Of a stretch of 55,734 bases of DNA, positions 24,601-39,600 are shown in pieces. Where the stretch lies: NCBI GenBank assembly GCA_036244855.1, contig BQKZ01000485.1:102396-158129 (forward strand), in the 5' to 3' direction. The first letter of the stretch is position 1, and each line of letters begins with the position of its first letter. This DNA is from Temnopleurus reevesii (taxonomy: Eukaryota > Echinodermata > Echinoidea > Temnopleuroida > Temnopleuridae). The notes beneath the pieces were generated by a model, which saw only the letters and a program-made list of their open reading frames with translations, did no database searches and was not told where the DNA came from. Made by a program: the position numbers and the translations under genes.

Positions 24601-27600
24601 TGAGATACATGTAATTCACAATTTTGTCACTTTTGTTATTGTGATATTGGACACTAATTGTCTTTCTTTCCTTCATCATCCTTTCCTTTATCTTCCTTTC
24701 CTTTATCTTCATCTTCTTTCCCCTCCTTCTTTCATCCTTTCCCTCCATCCCACTCATTTTCCTACATGATTACAGGAACCAATGAGGTCGAGAGCACCAC
24801 AGCTTCACCTGGAATACAGGTTTTACAAAATGTTGGGCCAATCAGGTAAGAACAAGTCACACTTTTATGGTAAATGCTTGAAAAAAAAAACAGGATGTTG
24901 ATTTAACTCTGACTTGATGTCTTTATTATGCAACAGGAGTGGCCAATTGCATAAAACATTTTGTGATAGAAAACTATAGCTAAACACAAAAACTCTGGCA
25001 AATAGAAATTTTGCCATTAACTTCTACACCGTAGGGAAAAAGTCTGGCAAACATTTCCCAGATATTTTTATGGCAAAAACTTTTATGCAATGTACCCCAG
25101 AAAGGTATAAGAACAACAACAGCGATGAATTTGATTGAGTGTGCTTGCAACTCCCAAATGGAATAAGCTGTATTGTGTTAAGACCAGCATATACCTGTAT
25201 TTAAAATTACCCTTAGGAATAAAATCATATTTGAGAGGAATCTGCTATTTTTAGCACTCGTGTTGTTCTAATACCTTTCTGATGTTTTTCACTATAGACA
25301 TAGAGTTGGGGTTTAATTCAATGCCCTGGTTTTTGCAAGTAAGCTTTTTATTCCAATTCATGCATGACCCAGTAATTAATTTTTTTGAAGCTGTAATGAC
25401 ACTGTAACACAATGAAACAGCGATAATCGCATTACGATGTTGCTATAGCAATGCTTTCGTGTGAAATATTCATCATACAATGTTCATACAATATTAATAT
25501 TTTGGTGAGATGCAGGTACATCTATGACACTGAATGTGTATGAATTACATTGCTGATAGATACAAAACTTAACAGAACTTGGCCCTATTGCATGAAAAGT
25601 TGCATTTAAATTCAACGCAACTCAATTTTTGACCAATCAGGAGCAAATATTTGGGACTCGCGTTTAATTTTCTGAATTGAGTTTAAACGCAACTTTTTAT
25701 GCAATAGGGCCCAGGTTATGTTGGAAAAGATTGAGCATTTTTACATATCTGTTAATAAATTTGAATTGAGATTCCTCACAAAACATGATTTCTTATATTA
25801 AATTCTCCGCAATCTAAGATGGACTAAAAAATTGGATTTTGAGGTCCAAAAGGGAACCTGAAGGTAGAGTAAAATGTTGTTTCTGTGGGTTTTGAAAAGT
25901 CATAACTTGCAAGGCTGAATGTTATGCAGTGTTATGAAGTGAATTGAATTTCATGCTGGAATCAATCAGAGATGCTGTGATGGGCAATATTTGCACTACA
26001 TGTACATGACTTTTCTATGTAAATGTACTGTCAGGGGTTGACTGCTGTGGGTTGAAATTGGATTAGGTCCAGAAGATGACTTCAACCAGCACAGCACTCG
26101 ACCACTTCAAATGAGATGCGCCATTGTTGCATCTGTTTGATATAATGTAGACCATTTAAAATGAAATGCCTTGAGACTTCTCAGTTTGTTGGGAAATGCC
26201 CTTCAATGAAATCTCACAATACAGGTGTGAACTCGTCATTTTCTATTTTGTACAATTTTTTTCATTTTTTTCTTAATATACATGTGCTACAGACATCCTC
26301 GAATCAATAGAGGATACCGTCTAAATGCAAATTCAGATCTCTTAAAGTCAGTCCGTCATGATCGACAGAACTTCCGGTTGCGAGCGCGCACGGACGGCGT
26401 GTTGCGTATTGGCAACAACGATATTTGAAATTTCCTTGCTTACGCACCTTGCCAAGCTCAGATACTCGGAAAACTTCGTAAGAATTTCCGATCCATGATG
26501 TCGTCGCGTGTAACTTTGATTCCTTCTCTCTTCAGCTTCGATTTTTTCTACAAATGTACTATACGCATTGCCGAGATGCGAGCTAGCGAAATATAGCTTG
26601 CTAGCTCGCTATTCCAGGTTTAAAATGCCGTGATTTTTCTGTTCGCCAATCTTCGTAATCAAAATGGCTGCGGCCAGTTAGCCACGCCCTGATCGTCATG
26701 TCGCCCCGCCTTTAAGAATACCTCGTTTTATATCCTGCAATACCCTTTTTATAATGAAGGCTCTACCATTTTGAGAAAATATCTCTAACCAATCATGATA
26801 ATCAAAGAATTAAACTGTTTTGTAAATTAGATCTATATTTGATAGATGTGACTATTCTCTTTTACAAGTTTCAGTCACTAACAATGTGGTGTGTATACCC
26901 AGCTCATCACTGACTATTTCTTGGATTCATTTCCAGAATGTAAAATTAGATGGACTTTCAGAGAAATAATATTGTTCTTGGATATGATTCCTGTTGTGCA
27001 TATCAAATTCATTGAATTAGCCAGCCAATCGTTTCCACTCTCATCTTTTGTTGATTTACATAGAGAAATATTATATTGCTATGTACTTGGAAGGATATGT
27101 TTCCCATAAGTACTGTACATTCATAATATCCTTATTATTCAAGTGCTTTTCTATACTTATTGCTCCATTGAGTTGAAGGTCATACATGTATGTCTATGGA
27201 TTTAGCTTCATGGAATTGATCTGATCATAGCCCTACATGGTACTCTTGTCGGCATGATTGCGTAGAACATTTAATCACCCCGATCTATCATTCTCGTCCT
27301 ATCTTATGACGTCTTTTTGTCTCTTATTCTTAATTTCTTCAAGCTAGTCAGTCTCATACTTAAATCGAGTCAAGTATCATTACGTCAATGCAACTATCCA
27401 TTTTAGAGGCGGTAAACAAGGGACGGCCAATGTATCATTCTGTTCGCTGGTTTTTGATTATTTAAGTATCAAAGATCTCTTCTCATATTTGCTCAATTGA
27501 TGTTAATATATCCTGGTTCCAAACAGATGTTGTGTTGCCAAGAGAACCCTGACTATTGTGTCAAATATGATTTGGCTGACATTAAAGTGTTCAGGGCTAC

Positions 27601-30600
27601 CGTCAAAGTCCTTAGAAATAGCCATACTTATCATTAATATGCTCAATGTTTTTACAATTATTAAAGATATGTGGTTGATTTTTTACTTTTCACTCACTAT
27701 ATGGGTATTTCATATGTTTCCTAATAACGTCTAGAGTACATTATACATGCTTTTATTTCTTGCGTCTGCCTTTATAATTGAATATGTACATGACTGATAG
27801 TGCCTGTTACAGTGTACATGGACATTTACAATGTTTTTAACTTAACTCTAAGATCAACAGTCATGCATATTACATCACATTCAGATTCAAACTCTGCTTG
27901 CTATTCTTAGAAGTAATGGAGCTGTATGATCGTTGCTAGGCAACATGATTTGCATCAGCAGGCATCATCATCATGACTTCCTCTCTAATGCATCCAGAAT
28001 ACCATTACAGTAGAGATGCGATGGATTGTGTTGAGATGCAAATCAACTTTAAAAATAAAGATACCTTAGATCAATCTTCTCCCTCCCAACAAACCATCCA
28101 GGCGAAAATTCGTGACAGCTCTAGAACAATACTGTACATACACGTACATAGTTCCTTTTTGTTGGGTTGTTCAAAGAAATTGTCTGGTTTTCAATGAATA
28201 CATGTAAATGAATGAATGAAAGAACTTTGAAATTGAGTGCCATGTGTGTAAATTGTAGATAACTTTGCTATTGTTATGAACATTTTATAAAGATGTCTTC
28301 TAATTTCAATATTTATCACTATTGAATGACAGAGAGAAAGATTCTGCAAAACTGATAGTCTCCTTAGAAAGCGTTTGTTGGTGTTCAAACAGCAAGCTCT
28401 ATTTCACTGCTCATGTATAAATTTGTTGCATGTGAACACGCTCCGATTAAGATTCTGATGTATTCCCTGTAATGGAGCCCCCAAACCCAAGCGATGTCTT
28501 CCGGATGTGCTCTAACCTCAATCAAAACCATTAGATGCCTTCATTCTTATATCTGTCTTTCAGATAGTTGTCCCAAAGCAGACATTCCTTGAAGTGCTAG
28601 ACATTGTTGAAATGTTATCACTCTCTTGAATAATAGAATGTACATGTATGTTCAGGAAGAGTTGAACTTCTTTTCCAAATTTTTAGCTTATCTTGATTCC
28701 TCTGTATCCATCTTCATAAATGTTTGAAAGTTGCTCTCTCCTCTCCATCATGGATTTAATTCATTGAGTAAAGATGATAATTAGACATTTTTTGTGCTTT
28801 ATATCCACCCAGTAGATGGTCAAGAAGCTTACATGTAGATAGAGTGATCAGTTAAATTACATTTGCCCAGAATTTCCAGAATTTATCATTGCAACTTGCT
28901 GAAAATTACAAATGTAGAATATATTGATTTATTGAATAGAATTTTGAATTCATGGCATGAATCAAAATTGTTATCTTTTTCACAAGACAACATAGGTTTG
29001 GGTGATATGTTTATCACTCTTGAGCTTGGATTGCATTATAATTTTATGCTACTGAAGATAGACCTTCTCACATCAAATAAAGTACTAATACATTTTGATC
29101 CATAGTGAGAGGGAAAGGAATTCTGCTTTAGATGCACTGTGTGGTCTTGGTATAGGTCATGAAGATCGATACACAGTGAGATTATGAAATTCAAATTGGG
29201 ATTCTACTCAGGGATATAGTGCATAATGAATGAGATAGGGAGAAGGGGGAATGACAGGTTATAGACATTAAAGGGGAAATACACCCAGACAATAATGTAC
29301 TGTCAGTATATATTTATATGAAGAAAAATCAGATGAACAAACTGTAAAAATTTGTTCGAAATTGGATAATCCGTTCAAAAGTTATACATTTTCAAAGTTA
29401 TCATTTCCACCTGTGCTGGGCATCCTTGAATTGGCATGCGTATAGCTAATTAGCATAATCTGTGATGTCATACATGGAGAACTCCTCATTCACTTTGTAT
29501 ATAAAATTATTGAAAATGGATCAATATCATATTTCAAATGAGGAATCAACCCCGTTCTTTCTGGAATGCTTGCAGAATTGATGTGGCTATAATATATTTA
29601 ACCAAAGAAACAAAATTTTGTCTACTTTTCTGGAAAAAGAGGAAAATGTGAAATTTTGTGTACCAAGTGAATGGAGAGTTCTCCATGTTTGCAGCCATTT
29701 TGTGCCTGCACGTTTGCCAATTTAAGGAGCCCATGAGGGGTGTGAATAAAAGCTTTGAAAATTCATAACTTTTGAATGGATTATCCGATTTAACACACAT
29801 TTTCACAGTTTGTTCATCTTATTTTTCTTCATTTAATGATAGCAATTTAATGTCTGAGTATAGTTCCCCTTTAAGTAGGAAATAGTAGGACATTGACATG
29901 GCAATAGTAGGATAATGACAGTTTATGACAACCAGCAAATTTTCTAGTCAGAAATCTGCAGTTTGCTCGTTTCCTGGAGAACGTGATTGATGATTATTAA
30001 AATGCTGACATTTATTTTCATCAAAAATTACTTTCCTTGAAAAATCCTTATTATGCACTGCTGTATGAATTTTTGTGCTGTATTTTGTCCTTACATTATG
30101 GTACACCTGACTGTGACAGTATGAGATAAACTTTTGTTTGAATTACACTGTAAATGATCTAAACCAGTCACAACCAAAATTTTCCTTAAGTAATGTACAT
30201 GTAGAAGGAGATAATAATCTTAAAGCATACCAAGTTACATACTTTTTTGCGTAACGGGATTCCTTCCTTTAAAGCTATTGATGAAGGAAAGTTCAATAGA
30301 AACTGAAAATCTTCTTTTTTTTTCCTGCCAGAGTAGGAAGGTCAAAGAGATTTGGTGAATTCAGGAGAGATGCTGTACAAATGCATTCTCTGTTTTCCTT
30401 TTTCTTGAATCTAGTATCTGTATGGTTTTGGTTTATGATTGACTAGCACATTAAAGGTGAAGTTGAACCTATCAAAACAAAATGTTTTGCATACTGTATA
30501 AACTAAAATTTTCACCCATATTTTGATGCCCATAGAGTTGTGTATAATGGTCTTCCTAAATATGAAAATAAAAACCAGATGATAAGCAAATTTTTCTGAA

Positions 30601-33600
30601 ACTTTGTAAATTTGCTAAAAAATTTATGTCCCCTAAAATTTTGTCTTTTTACAGTGCTGTTCCCAATTTACATGTACATGTATCTGCACAGGATTATCAT
30701 ACCAATCAATGATGATCAATAATATGGGACTGCTTCATCTTCGAATTTCCTCTTAAAATTTTATTCGGGTATGGGATTTATTCCTGTATAAATGTTCTGA
30801 TAATGAGAGACAGGTGACCATTGAATCGGAATATTAGCTGTGATCGTACATTGGTGACATGCAGGTTATTGTGTATTGGCCTACATGAATGATATCTTTC
30901 TTCCCAATAATAGGGAAAGGTGATAATCCCTTGCACCAATATTCTGCTGAGGATGTTAATTTTGGTTGACATCATTGTTATCCTTGACTTCCTCTTGGTA
31001 TGAAGTAGTATGACCAAGTTCTACTACAATGATTCCTTGGTATGACTCATCTTGGTGTTTAACAAGCTATTAACACCTGAATAAAACGAGGGTGGGAAAG
31101 GGCTAATTGAAGTTTGCTTGACGCTACTATGATAGGAATTGCCTTTTGATTGTTGTATCAATGTTATTCTTTTATGCTTACAATATTACAAATTGTCTGG
31201 CTGCAATGCTCCCAAGGGAGTGGAGATTGTGTTGTTGTGTGATTGTACCTAAATAGACCCTGATAATATAAGTATTGGTATGCGGGAGATTGGAGGTGAC
31301 TTATACTAGTATATACCCTTTTCTCACTGGCCAAATTATCTGCCTAACCCAGGTTTAGGAAATGTTGGTGTTTGTTATTCCTGAGTCAAAAGAGGAAGCA
31401 AGAGCTGATAGTTCATGAATGTTTTTTTCTCATTCGATGAGATGTTGACAATGAAGAGATTGCATACCGGTAATTTCCTTGCAGTTGGGAACACTGCTCT
31501 TGGCTCTTCATGTGGTTTTTTTTGTCTCGCCAGAGTTCTTAGCCCAGGACTATTTTAGCACTGCAAATGTGATGCTAACTCTGCTAATTTGCAGGTCCAC
31601 CTAGTCCGTTACTAGCAGGGTATCCCGCTGTGCAAAAAGTGTCTGAGAAAAGGAAATAAACTATAAAAGCCTAAGACCCCTTTTACACTACCCCACTACC
31701 CCCAAACTCGATAGTGTAAAAGCAAAAGAGGCCAGGCTCGGGGCCAGGCCGCGGCCCGTTTTCGGACCAGCTCAAGAGGTAGTCTGAGCCCGGGCTGAGC
31801 CGCGGCCCGAGGTAGTGTAAAAGCAACTGGGGCCAGGCCGCGGCCTGTTATGCTAATGAAGTGCGTGAAACGTCACGTTTTTAGCCGATGACATCACTTT
31901 CTGTCAACTTTTCCCTCGCTACTTTCCACTTTTTCGTTGATTTAGAGTTTTTGAATTACCGTTCATCATTTGATTCGCAATTCCAGACCAACTGTTCATT
32001 TTTTACTTTGCCGAGCTTTTTTTTTTCATATGTATTTCAAATTCTCTACATATTATTGATTTGTTAAATTGTTGTTTACCGTTCAACTCATTCCATCTGT
32101 CATGCCTGATCAACAATGGGCCCACACGCCCAATGTCATGTATTGTTATTGAATGATTTATTTATTTATTTATTTTTGTGTGTGTTATCGGATGGGAACG
32201 AATATTTTTTGTTTACATGGGGAGCGCCACACACGGCACTGGTGGGATAGCTACTATAGCTGGGCCAGGCTCGGCCACGGCCAAGAGTTGTAGTGTAAAT
32301 GGGTGAACTGGCTCGGGTGAGGCTCGGGACCACCCACTGTGTCGGCCCGGGCCAGGCCCTGGATGGTAGTGTAAAAGGGGTCTAAGTTAACCATGTAGGT
32401 TACTTTAGGCAGGGCTAAATCACAATTTAACTCCACCTAAAAATACTGGACTCAAGCTAAGGTGTGAAAAATTGGTAATAGTCCATTCCATGGGGATTCA
32501 TGTTGTTTGTCCCGCAACATGGCCAATTGTGCCTTGTGGTATCACACAAAACCAAGGTATTTGTATCAGCGGAGAATGAATCCTTGTCTGTCACCATCTA
32601 ATCCTCTACCTACTACCGGTTATCTTTATTCAAACTCAGCCCAACATTATGCATCCTTGCCCTCTAGTGACTGAGCAAGTGAGCTGACTCCGCTGCTGCA
32701 TACATACATATTGAATTGAGCCATATAAGACTCTCCCTAGCAACGAAAATAGATTCAAAGCACTCAAGCCTCTGCACATGATGAAGGTGAACATTTATAC
32801 ACAAATTACTTGTCTTACTGTACATTAATAGTTTGGTGTAGTCTTCAGGTATAGANNNNNNNNNNNNNNNNNNNNNNNNNNNNNNNNNNNNNNNNNNNNN
32901 NNNNNNNNNNNNNNNNNNNNNNNNNNNNNNNNNNNNNNNNNNNNNNNNNNNNNNNNNNNNNNNNNNNNNNNNNNNNNNNNNNNNNNNNNNNNNNNNNNNN
33001 NNNNNNNNNNNNNNNNNNNNNNNNNNNNNNNNNNNNNNNNNNNNNNNNNNNNNNNNNNNNNNNNNNNNNNNNNNNNNNNNNCTAAGTTAACCATGTAGGT
33101 TACTTTAGGCAGGGCTAAATCACAATTTAAGTCCACCTAAAAATACTGGACTCAAGCTAAGGTGTGAAAAATTGGTAATAGTCCATTCCATGGGGATTCA
33201 TGTTGTTTGTCCAGCAACATGGCCAATTGTGCCTTGTGGTATCACACAAAACCAAGGTATTTGTATAAGCGGAGAATGAATCCTTGTCTGTCACCATCTA
33301 ATCCTCTGCCTACTACCGGTCATCTTTATTCAAACTCAGCCCAACATTATGCATCCTTGCCCTCTAGTGACTGAGCAAGTGAGCTGACTCCGCTGCTGCA
33401 TACATACATATTGAATTGAGCCATATAAGACTCTCCCTAGCAACGAAAATAGATTCAAAGCACTCAAGCCTCTGCACATGATGAAGGTGAACATTTATAC
33501 ACAAATTACTTGTCTTACTGTACATTAATAGTTTGGTGTAGTCTTCAGGTATAGACCTAATCAGGGTATTTTAGCATTTCCTACCTGTAGGATAAATTTT

Positions 33601-36600
33601 GTCTTTTTTCTAGTAAAGCCTAGAATATCTACTAGTACCTGCCTATTGATACTGGAAAGGTGTCTTTTTCAAACATTTTTTTTTCTAAATTGGAGATATG
33701 CAGTTTAAAATTATATCCGAATGAGTCTGAGTCTGTCAGGTGGGCTGATCTGGCACACCATGGATAATAAATGTGATTCATGTGAGAAAAAATAATCAGA
33801 AAATTTTTGTAACTTTCAAAATACAGTGCCAATAAACCCCAAAACAGCAATAATAATATTTCACAGTCTTTCTTGACATAGACATAATTTAGTAGGTAGT
33901 CCTGAGTGAACTTGTAACTATTTTCATGAATTAAAAAAATGCAGAAAATGTAGTCCTACACCGCCTGAAGGTTTTTTTCCTCACGCTCGTCATTCTGTGA
34001 AAAATGACATGAATTTGGACTGTATTTGCAGACTACAGTGTACATATACACGCATGTGGTTGTCAAGACAGGAGTAGGGTTGTAGCCTTTTTATCTATAG
34101 CCAAATACTGGCAGCTATAATCAGCTTCATGACATGGTTGTCATTTTAAGTGACCAAAAGCATGCAAATAATGAAATGTGATTCATTTACTGTCACTCAA
34201 ATGAAATACTTTCTTGTACTTTGCATAATGAAAGTAAAGTAAAGAAGTGTTCTTTTGATGAATGTAATTACATAGTCTTGTTTGATTTTATTTACACTGT
34301 ACTTGTGTCATGTGGAAAAAATGAAGTGAAAAAAATACTTATTGACCATGGATGATGTTTCGTTATTGACATACATTTAAATCTGAATACAGTAACATGA
34401 TAGGTTGTTTTAGCAGAGTTTTCTATTAATGTTTATTTGTAAACCATATTATGGAGTGCAAGGTTTGTCACATGTTTAGAAATCTGAAATACATTATCTC
34501 AATATTTTCAAGTTGTATTGATGAATGATTATCTGTAGTGTTGGTTCATATTTTTGCAATGCTATATTTATATGATTAAGTGTTTATAGAAGAGAATAGA
34601 TGTTATATTTTGGAGTTTGAGTTGGTAATCTCTACGAAATTCTACACCATGATTATTTTTATTTTTGTTGAAGAATTGTCTGTTACTTACTGCCATCACA
34701 TGATATGTTACTTTCCAAGTGTAGTAAATTGAACAATTTTGTAAAGTATGAATAGTGCTCACATGAAAACCTCTCCGTTAATTAAAAGCTTCCTTATTTA
34801 TTCATGTAAAAAAATACATGGCAGGTAAAGCAGTGTGTAAAAATAAATCTATGCTCCCTTAACATCATCCCTTTTCATTATCTTTTTCTTGTATCGTTCC
34901 TAAGGGTGTATGCTGCCAATCTTAAACATTACCAATCCTGGCACATGGCTCCTAACCAATATGCATTCAAACCACATAGGAATTGAGCAATCATATGCCA
35001 AGCTGTTTAGCTGTACTTCTAATGACATTTGGTCTCACATTAAAGCCGCCAAATGGCCCCTACAGTAAATATAAGGAGGGGGGGGCAGGAGAACGGTGAG
35101 GTGTGAAAAGAAGGAATTTTTAGTTTGGCAATACCTGATCACTAGTCAGTGATTTGCAAAATCAGATGCATGTGTGTAGCATATCATCACATTGATTTTA
35201 CCAGAGTAATGTAGTTCAAAAGCCGAATAACTGAATCTGTCAATTGGAAAGTGGAATTATTATTGTCAATGAATTGTAGATCTTTCAAGGTAAAGCTGTG
35301 CAAAATAAAAAGTAAAACGTGTGATTCACACGGTTTTATCCAACTTAATGGCTAGTTAATGATTACAATGGAATTTCATTAGTTGTTATGAATTTGAGTA
35401 CATGTTGCAAAATACCAATTCCTTCTTTTCTCTAATTTGTTTTCATCTTTTTCATAAAATTATGTTCTTTGTACTGAAAACATTGCAGTATGTTGTTTTT
35501 TAAAGATACACCAGTTTTTGTTTGTTTTGGTTGTACATTTGATATGTTTCATGGGTTTTGATAGTAAATGTAATTTCCTCCTTTAAGTTTCAGAAGTTCA
35601 CTATTTTATCATAGACCTATACCTGTCTAAATCCATTGAGAGAGTGGGTTTTTTCAGTTTTCATCATGATTTAGTTATTGTTTCCACTAAAGAGGACCTC
35701 ATGCAATCTAGATGACCTGTAAGAAATCTCAAAATTTTACTCTGCAACATGACGGCAAAATATTTCTGCCGAATACCGGCTAGATAAACATTGAAAATTA
35801 TAATGTGCCAGAAAGCGTGCTATTAAGGGTGGAGAGTGTTCCGTCTCTCTCAATCAGTTTGCCAAACAGCTCTGACTGAATAGGTTTCACAGAGTATGAA
35901 TTATTGATCGAAAGGTTTGACGGTGGGCATTGTAAGTCCATAGTAACCTATGAATAGATGCAGTATTTATGTGCTACCTTTGTTCATAGCACACTTCACT
36001 CTGATCAATTTGTTGCATATAGCTTGCAGTGTAAATGATTGTAGCATTTGAGAAACTTTTAAATAATATATCAGTTTTGAAAACAATTACCTTTTTTTCA
36101 TACCATTTGCAATGTGCTAAGATGTTTGTTCAATACACCAATAAGAAAGAATATTAAGTTGGACCAATACAGGTATACTGCTATTTGAAAACAATAATTA
36201 AAAAAAAAGTTTTGTATATTTTTCATTTAGGATATGTTTAAATTGTTTTCAATTTCATCAATTGTTTCATTGGTCTTTTAATACCAAGGTTATCTAATGT
36301 GAGCTTGCTGGTTTTTTACCACAAGATAAATGCATTCATTTTAAATCACTCTATAATTATAAACTATATCTATCAAACATATATTTTGCCCCATCTTGGT
36401 AGCGCAAACCAGCAATGCTCTTCCGATTCAAACTGTCACTGATATGTGAGTAACTTGATGTAGAAGAGATATTTTTTGCACTTTGAATGTTGATTAGATT
36501 TGAGGTTTCATTGAGGATTGGATTGCAATCTGTGTTCACATTGCTACGCTTGATGACTTGAGTTTTTGTTTTCCTTCAAATTTGACAAGAATTTTAGTCC

Positions 36601-39600
36601 TATCCCTACCTGAATATACAGTGTAACTACATGTACATGTAGGGAGGGTGATATAATGATAATAATTTTTCTCGTACATGTTTATTGTGTGAGCTCAATA
36701 GCTTACCACCCTGGAACTTTCTGTGAGGAGAATGTTCCTGTATAACTGGTATTGCAGCATGTGCTGTCACCTCCAATTTCAATATCACCTGAGGCAACAA
36801 GTTTGCAGGTACAGACCATTGGCTATCGGTGTTGCATATTGTGTAGTGCATATGCTGTGCAGGATACAGAGTCTGAAATTACATACTACATTGCCTTGCA
36901 AAATAGTCTCAAAATGCAGACTCTTGATTATGCACTATGCACATTGCAGAAAAACCAAAGCCAAGAGTCTGTTTGTGCAGACTATGAGTCAATTGATACA
37001 GACCATTTCCCTGTGAGAAATCTATGAGTTTTGTGAGTTACCTGAAGATTTCATAGGCCTCACATGCCAGATTATTTATTCATGCTTCTCTTTGAATTGC
37101 AAATGCACGGTCATGATTTTAAAGTCATGATCATGCATGATATCCTTGTGTGATCAGACCACATGTGCTACACGTGTGTCGGTAACACAAGTGCATTGTA
37201 CAAGGTAATGTTCAAGAAATAGTCCAGCCTCTAAAACTTTTTTCATCATCCTCCCTCCTTTTTCCTCTCACTCCCTCTGGCCCTTCCTCCCTTCCTTTCT
37301 ACTACCTCACTCCTCCTTCCCATCCTCCAGCGTGCCTTGTCCCTTCTATCTGGACATCCCTTTGCACCCTGTCACCCCTCTCTCCTTCCCTTCTCTCCTC
37401 CTCTTCACCATCCTCACTCTCTTCTCCCTTCCTCCTTCTCTCTCACCTCCATTTCTCCCCTCCCTCTTCCATCTCTCCCTTTCCTCCCTTACACCCTTCT
37501 ACATGGTTCTAGTACACTTTTTGTATAGAATATTGCCTTGTATTTCTTAAGTTTTTATGATAGGTCTAAATCATTAAAAAAATGTAATGATGTGATTATT
37601 TCCATGACATAATGGTATCAATACCTTTAATCCATTAATCGTGATGTCATTTTTCATGATGCAGTCTTTGCTTAAAACATTCCCAGCCAAATAGTTCATG
37701 TTCAATTTATTCTGGGCACAATCATGATGACGGTTTATGGAGTGAGTCACTCAACTGACTTCTTCAGTCTCTCAAAGTTACCATCTATCTTGTCTTGACG
37801 CTTTGCTACTTAAAAGGCTCTTACATTTTAGTCATCTTGATAATTGCAGTTTGTAGCTCCTTTCCCCACTCTGCCTGTTCTTAACTATTAAAATCATTCT
37901 AATAGTCCAGTTTAATACTATTTAAATCAAATTTGTATACATTCCTTGCAAACGAACATAGTACTGTGGTATTTCTTAAACCAGTTTGTAGCAACCGATT
38001 TGCAACTACTTGGAATCCAGTTTGCATACATTAGTTGTTGCTATATTAGACAAGCCCTTGGTAAGCCTTTGGGTTGTCAAGGAAAACCTTAGTGTATGGA
38101 TACCGCGTAAAATTTGCATTCAATAGTAAGCCTGCCTGTTCTCTGGTTATTCACTCATATCTTGACATTTGTTTATTAGAAGATTTTCAGTTGAAAAGAT
38201 AGAAGAATTTATAGTTGTCCAGACTTTATGAGAAAGAATATGTTTCAATTTGATTATGATGGATCGATAGATTTACCATTCTTTTTCTATTTATGCTTTA
38301 TATTGATACCCAAAAGATTAGGATACATAGCCGTTGTATCTTACTCCTTCTCTCTAAGTACAAAATCTTCACTAATGCATCCTTACTGCTGGTAATATTT
38401 TCCCCTAACACGCCTGCCAGTAGAGCATTTATCATGACAAGATTGTGATGTTATTTGTTCAATGACACTCGTAAAGTGTGATATATAATATGTACGAAAT
38501 CCTGTGGTTTCCATGGCAACATTTATGACTTCAATTTCAATACATATTACCCCGTGAATTGTTGTAATATATTAATGGCGTTTGAGCATTTAGACATTCT
38601 ACCCAAAGTGGTTTTAAAGACTACAACTATTTTTCATAAATGTGAAAAATTACAGTCAATCTATTGCATATTAAGGTTTTTGGAATATCTGCTCAGTTTT
38701 TTTATATATAATTACATTGACACGCGCAGGTTTTTATCATTTTGTTGGACTACGTTCTCAGAAATAGGAATAAACTGCATTTTGACTATCTGTTTATGAA
38801 TATCACGCCATGTTCAGTTACCGGGGAAGGCAGTGCTAGGTGGATGCTGGCATCCTTTCTATCGTTAGTGCAAAAATAATGTACACTGAGTGCATGCAGC
38901 GTTACTATAGTGACTGTGTGTAATCAGGATTTAATGTAAATGATATTCAGCAGACTTGAAAGCCGTAGTGTTAGGGATGTGGATAAGCAACTGTATAGCA
39001 AGGAAGCAAGCGTGGAGCATGTTGGGAGTTTCCCCTCTTTAGTGTCTCCTTTCATAACAATTAACATGCGGTTTCTTGAATTAATTTGATGTATTCTTCC
39101 ATCATTACCAAAATAGCTTTTTTAAAGTCTCTATGACGATAGAATGTACAGATAAATAATATTCATAAGTTTTCTTCCTTTTTTATAGCATTATTTTGAG
39201 AAATTTAATGTTACTTTGAAATATTTTAAGTATGAACATGAATTTTTCAACTTATTCAAATCTCTACTTTGATTTAATGATAAGGAAGTGACATGTTGTA
39301 CCCAATTCCATGAATGTTCAGTTTGGGTCTTCCTACGTGTTGCAACGAGGTACCAAATTAGCGTATGTTATTATTTTGAAATACTACGTTTTCATCCACT
39401 TACAGCAATTCTGTTTTTCAGACTTATATAAGTATTGTGGAGGGTTTTTTTTTTGTCCAATGATACGCAATTACAAGTTTAAAAGCCTTCATTTCTTGTT
39501 CAATTTTCAATGCAATTGAAATGTAAAAATTGTTGACTTCTTTGAATTTGACCTTCAATGGATATGAAGTGGTTGATGTTCTTTCATGAATTTGTTGTGA

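Larger units (their letters stand above)
8278..24775 (+). other. CSNK1G intron 2 (16.5 kb)
   Basis: GTAAGT donor and ATTACAG acceptor. It contains a three-copy tandem repeat (about 8718-9133), a TIR element (12499-12694), a retroposon-tail fragment (16645-16705), the 11-bp minisatellite (17330-18725) and an assembly gap with adapter sequence (20228-20314). Short open frames such as 10855-11118, 22188-22460 and 23078-23404 show no recognisable domain. Nothing else was seen in 9200-12400, 12700-16600 and 20320-24770. Confidence 0.9.

Noticed and set aside
32825..33136. 103-codon minus-strand frame across the gap
   Set aside because: Most of it is N; the ends are the two copies of a false duplication.
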